Assembly (NCBI RefSeq): GCF_019428685.1
Contig: NZ_CP080095.1
Location: 2,728,001 to 2,792,000 of the forward strand
Source of the DNA: Paraburkholderia edwinii
Lineage (GTDB): Bacteria; Pseudomonadota; Gammaproteobacteria; Burkholderiales; Burkholderiaceae
Reading direction: 5' to 3'
Length of the DNA stretch: 64,000 bases
Position 1 is the first letter of the stretch, and each line of letters starts with the position of its first letter. The notes under the pieces are model-generated. The model searched no databases, was not told where the DNA came from, and was given only the letters and a program-made list of their open reading frames with translations. Made by a program: the position numbers and the translations under genes. Of the stretch, positions 36,927 to 45,608 are shown piece after piece.

Positions 36927-37682
36927 GTGAACATGCAAACACCTGGCCTTAAGTCAGAAAATAATGCCCCGCCGGTAGTCCTGGTGGTTGACGACAATGC
37001 TTCAGTCCGTGAGGCGATATCGGAATTGCTCAATTCCGTGGGCATTGTGGTTAAGCGCTTTCCGTGTGCCCAAGACCTGTTAAAGCAGATCGGGGATTCC
37101 AACGATGGTGAAATCAGGAATGCAAATTGTTTAATTCTTGATGTTCGTATGCCAGGAATGGGAGGACTTGAACTTCAACATCGACTGCATACGGCAAACT
37201 TTAACGTGCCAATCATTTTTATCTCCGCGCACGGTGACGTCAGGATGACGGTTGACGCGATGAAGGCCGGTGCGTTGGATTTTCTGAGCAAACCGTTCCG
37301 CAGTCAGGACATGCTGAACTCCGTCGGGACTGCGATTGAGTACGACCATCGTCGTCGAGAGATTGACCGCCGGAACAATGAGCTTCTTGTCCGGTATTCA
37401 ACCTTGACACCGAGGGAGCGAAGCGTATTGGCTCTTGTGGCACAGGGATTGTTGAATAAGCAGATTGCGTGGGAACTGGGTCTCGCTGAAATCACGATCA
37501 AGGCCAGCCGATCGCATTTGATGAGAAAAATGCAGGCAAGATCAGTTGCGGAACTGGTTAAAATGGAAGCCTGTTTAAATGAAGCGACCGCAAATCAAGG
37601 GGAAAATACGATCTCAGGAGAGGGTCGTCAAATTATTAGTAATTTTTCGCTGCCCGAAGAAAATCGACCCGGCTATTCTTGA
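36927..37682 (+). CDS. FixJ-type response regulator, copy 3
   Basis: This protein of 249-251 residues has a receiver (VVDDNASVREAI, acceptor in LDVRMPGMGG, KPFRSQDML) and a LuxR HTH (LTPRERSVLALVAQGLLNKQIA). AGGAGGA precedes a GTG at 36927 and an ATG at 36933; either could be the start. It is clearly related to copies 1 and 2 but more distant, and its C-terminal tail differs. The gene is more AT-rich than its neighbours. It is probably driven by the sigma-54-type promoter upstream. Confidence 0.88.
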   Translation: MNMQTPGLKSENNAPPVVLVVDDNASVREAISELLNSVGIVVKRFPCAQDLLKQIGDSNDGEIRNANCLILDVRMPGMGGLELQHRLHTANFNVPIIFISAHGDVRMTVDAMKAGALDFLSKPFRSQDMLNSVGTAIEYDHRRREIDRRNNELLVRYSTLTPRERSVLALVAQGLLNKQIAWELGLAEITIKASRSHLMRKMQARSVAELVKMEACLNEATANQGENTISGEGRQIISNFSLPEENRPGYS

Positions 37683-38594
37683 GCTGGCAAGATGCTCGTC
37701 TTTTATCCGGTTGCTATGCAACGCGGCGATGTTCTCTGAAATTTGAGCACTTTCGCTCCTCGGGTATTTTTCCCTGCAGTTTTTTGATGCGCTGGTATAT
37801 CGACAAGCTACCCATGTCGCATGTTGAAATCCGAAAAGACGATAGATTTTTATGCGATCCTTCATAAAATAAATCTACCCAAAACGGATAGGGGAGTTTT
37901 TTAACGAGGGATTTTTAACATACCCAAGGATTTGGTCTTGGTCTACACCACCCAGATGTAACGGGTGATCACATGAAGGGTGCTGCAATGTTTCTCACTT
38001 TGCATCGTTGGATTTTTATCGGCTCAAACGCATATGATGAGTACGTTTTCGTGCCGTGGCTGAATAGAAATGTTTATCTTAGGACCGTCGATCTAAGCCG
38101 TGTTTGCGTCCAATAGACGCACGCCAATGTGACCACGTAGTCGCAGTCACGTGCGCACCGGTAAGGCCCGCTGTGCAGTCCTGTTCGAGGCACTTGAGCA
38201 CCGGTGCCTTCGAAGTCCAGCGTGCCATGACTCACTACGCGAGATCCACCGTACCATGAGGGAGCGCATGTCTCGTTCGGCTCGAGACAGCAAAGCGCTT
38301 CAAAGATCAGCCCGAGTTCTTGAACTTTTCACGCGCATCAGCCGGTAGCCTCGGCTACTAATCATTGTTTTAAAGCCGCTATGTATTACATATATATACC
38401 AATAGAACATTGACCTGCGTTTGTAAATTTAATCTAATTGATAATGCAGAAAAGACCTCACGAAACTGCGAACACACTTGATCGGCTAACGGCGAAATCA
38501 TCCGAATTTATGGGAGATTCAAGCCCTTAGTTAGCTTTCTCCAGGGGCATAGCGATCTACGATGAAACGTTCTATATTGGTTTAATGTCTGACA
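37683..38594. other. Long intergenic region
   Basis: This AT-richer stretch of about 0.9 kb has no gene I can support. A 65-codon frame at 38151-38348 has no ribosome site or family. Near the right end lies promoter site B (38395-38438). Confidence 0.5.
38395..38438 (+). promoter_or_regulatory. Promoter with TATACCAA upstream element, site B
   Basis: TATACCAA (38395-38402), TTGACC (38410-38415), a 17-bp spacer and TCTAAT (38433-38438) lie 157 bp before the DUF2818 gene. The three elements match site A in sequence and almost exactly in spacing. Confidence 0.7.
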
Positions 38595-38879
38595 ATGTCA
38601 ATTTCTGGCTGGTTTATTCTTGCATTGGCTCTTTCGCTTGCCAATTTCCCGTTTGTCACAAATAGGTTTTTCGGCATTATCCCGCTTCGGCAGGGTAAGG
38701 GATTTCTGGTCTACATGGTGGAACTGGTCCTGGTGTATTTGATTCTGGCCGTTACCGCTTACGCGCTCGAGTCGCGTATGGGTACGGTGTTCGTCCAGGG
38801 CTGGCAATTCTATGCCATCACCGTATCCCTGATCGCTGTATTCTCATTTCCGGGTTTCGTGTGCCGCTTCCTTCTATGA
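38595..38879 (+). CDS. DUF2818 family membrane protein
   Basis: This 94-residue protein has about three membrane helices and matches DUF2818: an LALSLANFPFVTNRFFG start, a central VELVLVYLILAVTAY helix, and QGWQFYAITVSLIAVFSFPGF. In Burkholderiales the family member normally ends the nuo (complex I) operon. This is an orphan copy outside nuo, under promoter site B, which links it to the respiratory genes around it. The function is unknown. Confidence 0.75.
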   Translation: MSISGWFILALALSLANFPFVTNRFFGIIPLRQGKGFLVYMVELVLVYLILAVTAYALESRMGTVFVQGWQFYAITVSLIAVFSFPGFVCRFLL

Positions 38880-39025
38880 CGTCAGCACCGGTTAGTAAAT
38901 AACCGCGAGACCGCGCGATCTCCTGTGCTACAAGGTTACTTCTCTGGCGAGTCGCGGGCGAGGGGGCGGTGCGAGGGGCGGTGCGGGAGAGCGGCCGAGG
39001 TTAGGGGAGCGGAGTGTCTGCTTGC

Positions 39026-39712
39026 TCAAAGTTGGCCGATTAACGTCGCAATAATGACGGCAAGAAGGAATAGAGACAATGCGCGCCGTGCAGACATGAT
39101 TTCTGGTTTCTCAGCGCAAGGCGGCAGATACTGTATTCCCGTCGTCATCGGCCGGACGAGGTTTCGTCGCTTGACGATCCAGTAAGCGGCAACTGCGGCT
39201 ATGTGAATCGTGACGAGTGCCATCAGGAAATTAAAGAATAGTCCGTGTGCGGACACCAACATATCCACAGTATTAGCGGAAAAAATCCCGAAGAGCGGCC
39301 CGACTCGGGCAACGTCGTTATGCACAAATAGACCTGTCAATACCTGCATGGACAGGACAAGGATAAGTGCAAGCATCATCCATCCGCCCGCGGGGGTGTG
39401 TCCGATGTGAGTCGCCTCGGGTTGCGAGAAGAAGCCGCGGGCGTATGCCAAGGCAATCGAGGGCCGTACGAGGAACCTGTGGAACCGTGCGGTATCGCTA
39501 CCCCAAAAGCCCCACAGACCGCGGAAGATCAGCAAGGTCAGTATCAATCTTCCGAGCCAGACGTGACACGTCATCCAGTTGTACCGGGATGTTACGTATG
39601 CCGCAATGACGAGAGCAACGATTGACCAGTGGAACACTCTCACCGACAAGTCCCAAACACGGACGGGCTCGCGCGCAAATTCAGTTGAAGGTGACTTCGA
39701 TGCCTTATCCAA
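39026..39712 (-). CDS. Cytochrome b/b6-domain membrane protein (b561-like)
   Basis: This 228-residue protein has about four to five membrane helices with conserved histidines in VRVFHWSIVAL, CHVWLGRL, SAHGLFFNFLMAL and VTIHIAAV, fitting a dihaem cytochrome b. Members of this family pass electrons between quinols and periplasmic c-type cytochromes. The first codon appears to be TTG and no strong ribosome site is seen, so the exact start is uncertain. It is divergent from the HiPIP gene. Confidence 0.85.
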   Translation of the reverse strand: MDKASKSPSTEFAREPVRVWDLSVRVFHWSIVALVIAAYVTSRYNWMTCHVWLGRLILTLLIFRGLWGFWGSDTARFHRFLVRPSIALAYARGFFSQPEATHIGHTPAGGWMMLALILVLSMQVLTGLFVHNDVARVGPLFGIFSANTVDMLVSAHGLFFNFLMALVTIHIAAVAAYWIVKRRNLVRPMTTGIQYLPPCAEKPEIMSARRALSLFLLAVIIATLIGQL

Positions 39713-40310
39713 ACAGTGCTCGTTTCAGGTAATGATGTGGCTTGACTTGATATTGAAAGTGTAGATTACGGCGTTGCGATCACTAAGACCACAACGCCTC
39801 TACTTCGTATCATGGTTTCATACTGGAGTATTTCGCATGCTTATCAATTCGTATTCCCGATAAATTGATCAGCCGTTTCACACAGAGCGGCATGCATTCC
39901 GCTCGAACGATGCCCGCTGTGAACCAGTCTGTCCGCGATCGCAGCAGAGTCCTTCCTATGCGAACGCGTCACCGTCATCCTCGTAGCGAATCAACGGACA
40001 TAGATGATCCGTAACGGTAGATGCCTCCGTGCGCGGATGCTTTGATGCGCTATGGCGTGGGTGCTTGCGCGTCGTGCTACTCATGTCGTATGCCGTGGTA
40101 TAGAGACCAGATACTCATTGGACGTTGCGACGTGTGGCACATGCCCCTACTATCGAGCGCGGGTGTGACATACCGTCTCATCCAACGCCCGCGCTACGCA
40201 CAAATCGCGACTGCAAAGGGCTAACGAATATATTGTCCCGGCCATTCTTGATGCGTGTGAAGACGTCTCTTGAATGGAACACATCGCTGAGTAAGCAAGA
40301 GGAGTTTGAA
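39713..40310. other. Divergent intergenic region, cytochrome b and HiPIP
   Basis: No supportable gene is seen in this 598-bp region. It contains two GTAT-N9-ATAC inverted repeats (39807-39823 and 40098-40114) that may be binding sites. Confidence 0.4.
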
Positions 40311-40622
40311 ATGAAGTCGTGCCGCCGTGAGTTCATCGTAGGAAGCGTTGTGGGGTTTGTATCGACGGCACTTTGGCCGCTTGCCGCGCATGCGGCTGAG
40401 GAACTGTCCGAGACGGATCCGAGCGCAGTCGCTCTTGGCTACCGAACGGATGCGACTAAGGTGGACAAGGTCAAATTTCCAAAGTACGCCGACGGCCAGA
40501 CATGCGTGAGCTGCCAGTTTTACCAGGGCAGTGCATCTGCAAAGACCGCTATCTGCCCGCTGTTTAGCGGTAAGACAGTCGAAGGAGCCGGTTGGTGCAA
40601 TGGGTATGTGAGGAAAGGGTAA
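40311..40622 (+). CDS. High-potential iron-sulfur protein (HiPIP)
   Basis: This 103-residue precursor has a twin-arginine-type signal (CRREFIVGSVVGF) ending near AAHAAEE. The four cluster-binding cysteines are C65, C68, C82 and C96 (CVSC, ICPLF, GWCNGY). HiPIPs are periplasmic one-electron carriers with a 4Fe-4S cluster, able to replace cytochrome c as donor to oxidases. AGAGGAG lies 7 bp before the ATG. It may carry electrons between the nearby cytochrome b and the ba3 oxidase. Confidence 0.92.
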   Translation: MKSCRREFIVGSVVGFVSTALWPLAAHAAEELSETDPSAVALGYRTDATKVDKVKFPKYADGQTCVSCQFYQGSASAKTAICPLFSGKTVEGAGWCNGYVRKG

Positions 40623-40915
40623 CGATGCTGGTCGGCTTCGCTGACGCGATAAAGGCGTGGCTCGGGTCCGCCTGAGGCAGGGCGGCCGCGAGACGTTCCC
40701 GAGACATTCCCAACAGGTCGATGCCTCGGCGTCGCGACCCGCCTGGAACTTCGCCATGCAGACTAGTTTCAGGCTGGTCGCTTCGTCAAGCTCACGCCGG
40801 TGAACAGCCGGCGTGGGTCTCGTTCGCAACGGAGACCCACGGCGTTGGGCACGGGACGACCGGCGACAAGACGAGTGTCCAGGGGGCCGTCGAGTTCTCA
40901 CATGGCGTACCGCAT

Positions 40916-41467
40916 CTACGACCGGGCATCCACGTCGAGATGAGCGGAATTTGCAGCGGATTCGCCCGTGGTCTGCCGTTTCGGAAGGACCCAGCCGGGG
41001 CGAGGGAAGTGACAGGTATAGCCGCCAGGCACCTTCTCAAGGTAGTCCTGATGTTCTGGCTCGGCTTCCCAGAAGTCGCCGACGGGCTGAAGCTCAGTGA
41101 CAACGTTCCCTGGCCACAGACCCGACGCGTTCACGTCAAGGATCGTCTCCTCCGCCACCTTTTTCTGCTCGTCGCTCGTATAGAAGATCGCCGAACGGTA
41201 GCTTGTGCCTACATCGTTGCCCTGACGGTTCCGTGTTGTGGGATCGTGGATCTGGAAGAAATACTCGAGAATGCGTCGATAGCTCGTCTGTGATGCATCG
41301 AAGACGATCTCGATCCCCTCCGCATGAGTACCATGTTTGCGGTAGGTCGCATTGGGCGTGTCGCCTCCGGTATAACCGACGCGAGTAGCGATAACGCCGG
41401 GAAGCTTGCGGATCAGATCCTGCATTCCCCAGAAGCATCCCCCAGCAAGAACAGCGCGCTGATGCAT
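40916..41467 (-). CDS. msrA: Peptide methionine sulfoxide reductase A
   Basis: This 183-residue protein has the active-site motif GGCFWG (Cys11) right at the N terminus, then [22 protein letters not shown] and HDPTT. It reduces the S-form of methionine sulfoxide in proteins. No signal peptide is present, so it is cytosolic. The C-terminal tail after FPRPGW is about 25 residues longer than the core and lacks an obvious recycling CxxC pair, though the Cys in GGYTCHF may serve. No msrB gene is in the window. Confidence 0.92.
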   Translation of the reverse strand: MHQRAVLAGGCFWGMQDLIRKLPGVIATRVGYTGGDTPNATYRKHGTHAEGIEIVFDASQTSYRRILEYFFQIHDPTTRNRQGNDVGTSYRSAIFYTSDEQKKVAEETILDVNASGLWPGNVVTELQPVGDFWEAEPEHQDYLEKVPGGYTCHFPRPGWVLPKRQTTGESAANSAHLDVDARS

Positions 41468-41635
41468 GTTAAAACCTCCTCAAAACCCGTTCGAGAGATC
41501 TGTGGTCGCGATGGACGAAACGAAGTGAAGCGGAATTGATGCGGTAGTGACCACGCCGGTCAGCTCTTGCCCCCGGCTTGATAAGGCGCGACGACGTGAC
41601 CGATGGTACACCTCATCGAGGCAACATCCCATCTA

Positions 41636-42214
41636 TCAGTGCAAGGGCGGATAGCCGCGGCTATATATCCAGTCAGACCCTTGCGCTGGCACATGACAGG
41701 ACAGACAGTCCTTCTTGTAATCCGTCGAGGTCGTCTTCCTGCGATCAGTTGCGTCAAACCAGGCCCAACCCCAATTTTCTCCCCAAAGCTTGTTTTGCGG
41801 AAATCGGCCGCTATCGTCTTTCACCATGATGAACCAGCCCGAGAGCGTGTCTGCACTACTGACGGTTCCGGTTGTCATAGATTGAGTGGTTGACTTGAAC
41901 ACTTCCTTCACGAGAACCGTGCCATCCGGAAAATGTCCGTCTTTGCGATACGCGGCGATGGTTCCTGGAGAGGCATAGACCACATGCATCTGATTTGAGC
42001 CTGGACCGTTATCGGCAGCGACCGCCCAGCTGCCCAGCAGCTGATAAGCGGTCCGGTAGTCGTCGGGCACGTGCATATCGCCCTTGCCGTCGACAACAGT
42101 GGCTGCGGCAGTTCCTTTGTACGGTACGCGCGTATCAGTCTGCCCGTAAGCAGTGACGGCGACCGTCATGGACAATGCTGCCAGGGCGACGCCCAAGACA
42201 CCGACAATTTTCAT
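41636..42214 (-). CDS. Cytochrome P460-family protein, copy 1
   Basis: This 192-residue protein has a signal peptide (hydrophobic residues ~5-22) and one c-type haem site, CLSCH, at 170-174. Family motifs are HFPDGTVLVKE, GWFIMVKDDSGRF and NWGWAWFD. P460 cytochromes carry a haem cross-linked to lysine and oxidise hydroxylamine or bind NO; the related cytochrome c'-beta binds NO. Which type this is cannot be told here. The start at 42214 has GAGGA upstream. It lies 165 bp after the ResB gene on the same strand. Confidence 0.85.
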   Translation of the reverse strand: MKIVGVLGVALAALSMTVAVTAYGQTDTRVPYKGTAAATVVDGKGDMHVPDDYRTAYQLLGSWAVAADNGPGSNQMHVVYASPGTIAAYRKDGHFPDGTVLVKEVFKSTTQSMTTGTVSSADTLSGWFIMVKDDSGRFPQNKLWGENWGWAWFDATDRRKTTSTDYKKDCLSCHVPAQGSDWIYSRGYPPLH

Positions 42215-42378
42215 GACACTGTTCCTCGCGTTTGTGACCTCGTTTAGTTTCGCGCTGGAAGCCGTACAGGTGCAACGGATCTTTAGTATCTGTGCAATAT
42301 GCACGTGTATGCCGTCGAGCTTTCGCGCGTAACGATCCACAAGCCGATGATCCTGCCGAAGAGGGCAGGATACCGAAG

Positions 42379-44541
42379 TCAGGATGCCGGCACTTTCCGG
42401 TTCCTCAATATCGCGCTGACGTCGTCGCGCGTACGCGTGAACTCACTCTCGAAATCAAGCGTGCGACGCGCAGCGGACATCGCCATCAGGACGTCTGTAC
42501 CGCCGTCTTCGGAACGCTTGAGCCAAAACCAGAGACGCCGCTCGCGGACGTAGAACATGGAAAAGATACCTATAACGAGAAAAAGGCTGCCGACGTAGAC
42601 CAGCGACTTACCTGGCGCGCGAGTCAACTGGAACGCCGAGGCCTGTACCTGCGTGAACGAATCGAGTTGAAGAAAGATCGGCGCGCCATAATAAAAGCTG
42701 TCCGACAGGGCATCGATAGAAGAGCGGATAAATGAAATCTGCGAAGGATATGGCGTCGCGTTGGGTTCGCCATGCTCAACCCTCGAAAGCTGCCAGAGAT
42801 CCCACATCACGCCATTGAGCGTGCGCAGAAGCTCCCTGGCGGTTTCTTCCTGCTGCACCTTGGGCACTGAGTGATCAATCAAACCGGCAATTGCCGGGAA
42901 GCCGCCCGCTGCCGACGCAGCCGCCGTCGGCGCCCCGTCCGGCGTCACGCCGGCGAAACGATCCAGCAGTCGGGACACTTCCACTTCCGTACGATTCCGC
43001 GTATCAGCGTCAGCGCTCAAATACGAACGCCGTACAAATAGGGATACTGCCCGGTTACGCATGCTGGGATTTTGCAGGGCGGCGCGCAGGTTCATCCAGT
43101 CTCGCACTGAATTATGTTCGTCTGCAGGAATCCGAATAAAGCGGAACGGGTCGTTGATGCCTAATCTCACGCCAGCCAGAAACATCGGTTGGCCTGACAC
43201 GTTGACGGGAAGCATAAAAGTTCGGTACTCGTGGGCTTGGCCGTTGACATCGCGGACCTTATATTCCATCGAGGGTCCGAGGTTTCTCAGGCTCGTCGCA
43301 TGATTGCTTTTCGCGCCCGATCCCAGTCGCGCATCAATTTCATCCACGAGCGCATGTTCTTTTGAAACCCGTTGCGCACGATGGGCGTCTTGAGCGTTTC
43401 CTGCGTCTTCGACGTTGATCGAACGGAAGTCGGTGAATTCCACCGTCTCCCGATCGATGCTGGTCATACCGCCTATGACACCCTGCAGCGGCTCCGTGGC
43501 TGCCGTTCTGCCCGTCATTGGCCACACCGTCATCGCTACCTTTGAACCGCCGTCCTGGAAGCTCGACTGATAGATTGAGATGCCGTCGTATGTGAACGGC
43601 TTGTTCACCTCGACGCGCGCTTGAACGTGCCTGCCCGTCTTATGATCCGTCACTACGATGTCACTTGCGAACAGCTTGGGCATACCCGTCGAATAGTAGT
43701 CGACGACGAATTTCTTTAGCTGGATTGAGAACGGCAAATCCTGGATCAGTGAACCGCCTGGCCGGTTAAGTATCGCCGAGCTGGTTTGTTGGCCTTCCGG
43801 TACGACCGAGAACGCGCGGAACGTCGGATTCGAAGGCGATAGCCGATGGGCCGGCGGGATTGCGTCAACGTCGGTATCCAGCTCGGTCGCTGTCTTGCCG
43901 AAGATCCACATCTGCAATTCAATGGGCAGATTACTGTCCAGTAGACCACCAGCGCAGATGACGACAATCGCCACATGCGCCAGAATGTAGCCCAGCTTTG
44001 TGAGTGCGCCTCGTTTGCCTGCGATCAGTATCTCGCCCGTGCTGGTTTCACGAATGACCAGTCTATAGCCCAAGCGGTGCCCCAAACGCGTTAAAAGCTC
44101 TGCTGTATTGGCGCAATTCATGGCGGTCGAGTGGAATTCACTCTTATGGCGGAATGCACGCAGGCTTGCCTCGCGTATTCGATCTTTCCAGCTCCGCGCG
44201 TCCTGGATCATTTTCGGGGCGTTATGAATGACGCAGAGTGAAACAGACACTACGATGAACATCAAGATCAACATGAACCACCACGCCCCGTAGACCTCAT
44301 ACAGACCGAGGCCGCGGAAGATGTCAGCCCAGAACGGACCGAACTGGTTCACGTAGTTTGAGTACGGATCCTCCTGTGTAACGACGGTACCGATGATGCT
44401 CGCGATCGCAAGTATCACCAGTGACGCGATGGCAAAGCGCATCGACCTGAAGAGGCCAACGGCACGCTTCAGCTTATGTTTAGTTTCGTGAACTCCTAAG
44501 CAGATCTGGCCTTCGGCCGTCAGACGCTTACTCAAGGGCAC
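42379..44541 (-). CDS. Cytochrome c biogenesis protein ResB (system II)
   Basis: This 720-residue protein has the ResB layout. Three N-terminal helices include RSMRFAIASLVILAIASIIG and EVYGAWWFMLILMFIV. A large periplasmic domain follows, then a last helix near residue 650 (LVYVGSLFLVIGIFSMFYV). The conserved NQFGPFWADIFRGLGLYEVY is present. ResB works with the CcsA-type protein to bring reduced haem to apocytochromes. The first codon appears to be GTG. It sits between the two P460 genes, while its CcsA partner is beside the ba3 oxidase. Confidence 0.92.
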   Translation of the reverse strand: MPLSKRLTAEGQICLGVHETKHKLKRAVGLFRSMRFAIASLVILAIASIIGTVVTQEDPYSNYVNQFGPFWADIFRGLGLYEVYGAWWFMLILMFIVVSVSLCVIHNAPKMIQDARSWKDRIREASLRAFRHKSEFHSTAMNCANTAELLTRLGHRLGYRLVIRETSTGEILIAGKRGALTKLGYILAHVAIVVICAGGLLDSNLPIELQMWIFGKTATELDTDVDAIPPAHRLSPSNPTFRAFSVVPEGQQTSSAILNRPGGSLIQDLPFSIQLKKFVVDYYSTGMPKLFASDIVVTDHKTGRHVQARVEVNKPFTYDGISIYQSSFQDGGSKVAMTVWPMTGRTAATEPLQGVIGGMTSIDRETVEFTDFRSINVEDAGNAQDAHRAQRVSKEHALVDEIDARLGSGAKSNHATSLRNLGPSMEYKVRDVNGQAHEYRTFMLPVNVSGQPMFLAGVRLGINDPFRFIRIPADEHNSVRDWMNLRAALQNPSMRNRAVSLFVRRSYLSADADTRNRTEVEVSRLLDRFAGVTPDGAPTAAASAAGGFPAIAGLIDHSVPKVQQEETARELLRTLNGVMWDLWQLSRVEHGEPNATPYPSQISFIRSSIDALSDSFYYGAPIFLQLDSFTQVQASAFQLTRAPGKSLVYVGSLFLVIGIFSMFYVRERRLWFWLKRSEDGGTDVLMAMSAARRTLDFESEFTRTRDDVSAILRNRKVPAS

Positions 44542-44680
44542 TCCCGAGGGTGAGGATTAGGTGGTGTGGACGATGGGTATCCACGTCATATCGAACAGTC
44601 CTAGTCCTTCGCACGGATACAAGCTATTCGGTCCTCCAATTTCTACACCACTTTCTAAGGAGAACAAAGGCCAACCGGCT

Positions 44681-44692
44681 ATACATGCGTAT
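44681..44692. promoter_or_regulatory. ATAC-N4-GTAT palindrome, site 5
   Basis: ATACATGCGTAT lies 140 bp before the ResB start and 56 bp before promoter site C of the P460 gene. It could act on either or both. Confidence 0.5.
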
Positions 44693-44747
44693 ATCGTGAA
44701 ATCTCGCGTGCGCTATCAGGACAACTCGAGCGAAAGTACATGATTCA

Positions 44748-44791
44748 TATACCAACAGTCCGTTGATTCATCGAACTTCAAAGTATCTAAT
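44748..44791 (+). promoter_or_regulatory. Promoter with TATACCAA upstream element, site C
   Basis: TATACCAA (44748-44755), TTGATT (44763-44768), a 17-bp spacer and TCTAAT (44786-44791) lie 85 bp before the P460 copy 2 gene. The layout equals that of site B base for base in spacing. Confidence 0.7.
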
Positions 44792-44876
44792 TCAACAGCC
44801 GATATAGGCAACGGACTGGGACAATGTGAATCACACTTAGATCCCGGTTACCTCGTTCATGTAAAGGAGAATCCGC

Positions 44877-45512
44877 ATGTTGAAGCGACTCTCGGTCATT
44901 GGTGCCGTGGTGATTGCGTGCACGGCATCGTTTAGCACCGGTGTCTGGGCTGACTCTGATGGTCAGGATCTACCCACAGTAAAACGACAGCTTCCGGAAT
45001 ACACCGCAGATGGCCAGCTGCTACTTCCGAAGAATTTTCATCAATGGATCTACGTCGGGAGTCCGTTGACGCCGAACGCCCTTAACGGCGGCAAAGCGAA
45101 CTTCCCGGAGTATCACAACGTGTACATCGAACCGGGTTCGTACGCGATCTACAAAAAGACTGGCGAATTCCCGGAGGGAACCATCTTCGTCAAGGAGCTT
45201 CAGCTGACCACGCAGCAACAGTTCCCCGATGGATCGAGGAATGAGCCTTCCGGTCGCGGTTACTTTCCGGGGAAGTTCAATGGCGCTGATGTCACCGTGA
45301 AGGATTCAAAGCGCTTTGCAGCGACAGACGGCTGGGGATACTTCAATTTCAATCACTTTGAGCCAAAGGCAAAGATGGCAAAGGTGAAGGCGAAAGAAGA
45401 GTGTGCGTTCTGCCATATCGCGAGCGCAAAGAAGGACGATGTGTGGACGCAGTTCTACCGGTTGCTGGATGATGATGGCCACCTGAACCCCAACTACAAG
45501 CCCGGAACCTGA
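44877..45512 (+). CDS. Cytochrome P460-family protein, copy 2
   Basis: This 211-residue protein has a signal peptide (VIGAVVIACTASFSTGVWA) and a haem site CAFCH at 176-180. Family motifs are GEFPEGTIFVKE, VTVKDSKRFAATDGWGYFNF and KDDVWTQFYR. AAGGAG lies 7 bp before the ATG. It is diverged from copy 1, and the two flank the ResB gene. It is driven by promoter site C. A role in NO or hydroxylamine handling is possible, but the haem-lysine link cannot be assigned. Confidence 0.87.
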   Translation: MLKRLSVIGAVVIACTASFSTGVWADSDGQDLPTVKRQLPEYTADGQLLLPKNFHQWIYVGSPLTPNALNGGKANFPEYHNVYIEPGSYAIYKKTGEFPEGTIFVKELQLTTQQQFPDGSRNEPSGRGYFPGKFNGADVTVKDSKRFAATDGWGYFNFNHFEPKAKMAKVKAKEECAFCHIASAKKDDVWTQFYRLLDDDGHLNPNYKPGT

Positions 45513-45608
45513 TAGGGCGTGCTGCCTCGTTGTGGCTGATGGTAGGCCTCACGGGGCATGCAACGCACCCTGTCGGCCGACTCGAGCGCCCACCTGGTCT
45601 GACCGCTA

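Larger units (their letters stand above)
44542..44876. other. Divergent regulatory region, resB and P460 copy 2
   Basis: This 335-bp region has no supportable gene. It combines the ATAC-N4-GTAT palindrome (44681-44692) with promoter site C (44748-44791), so both shared elements meet here. Confidence 0.6.
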
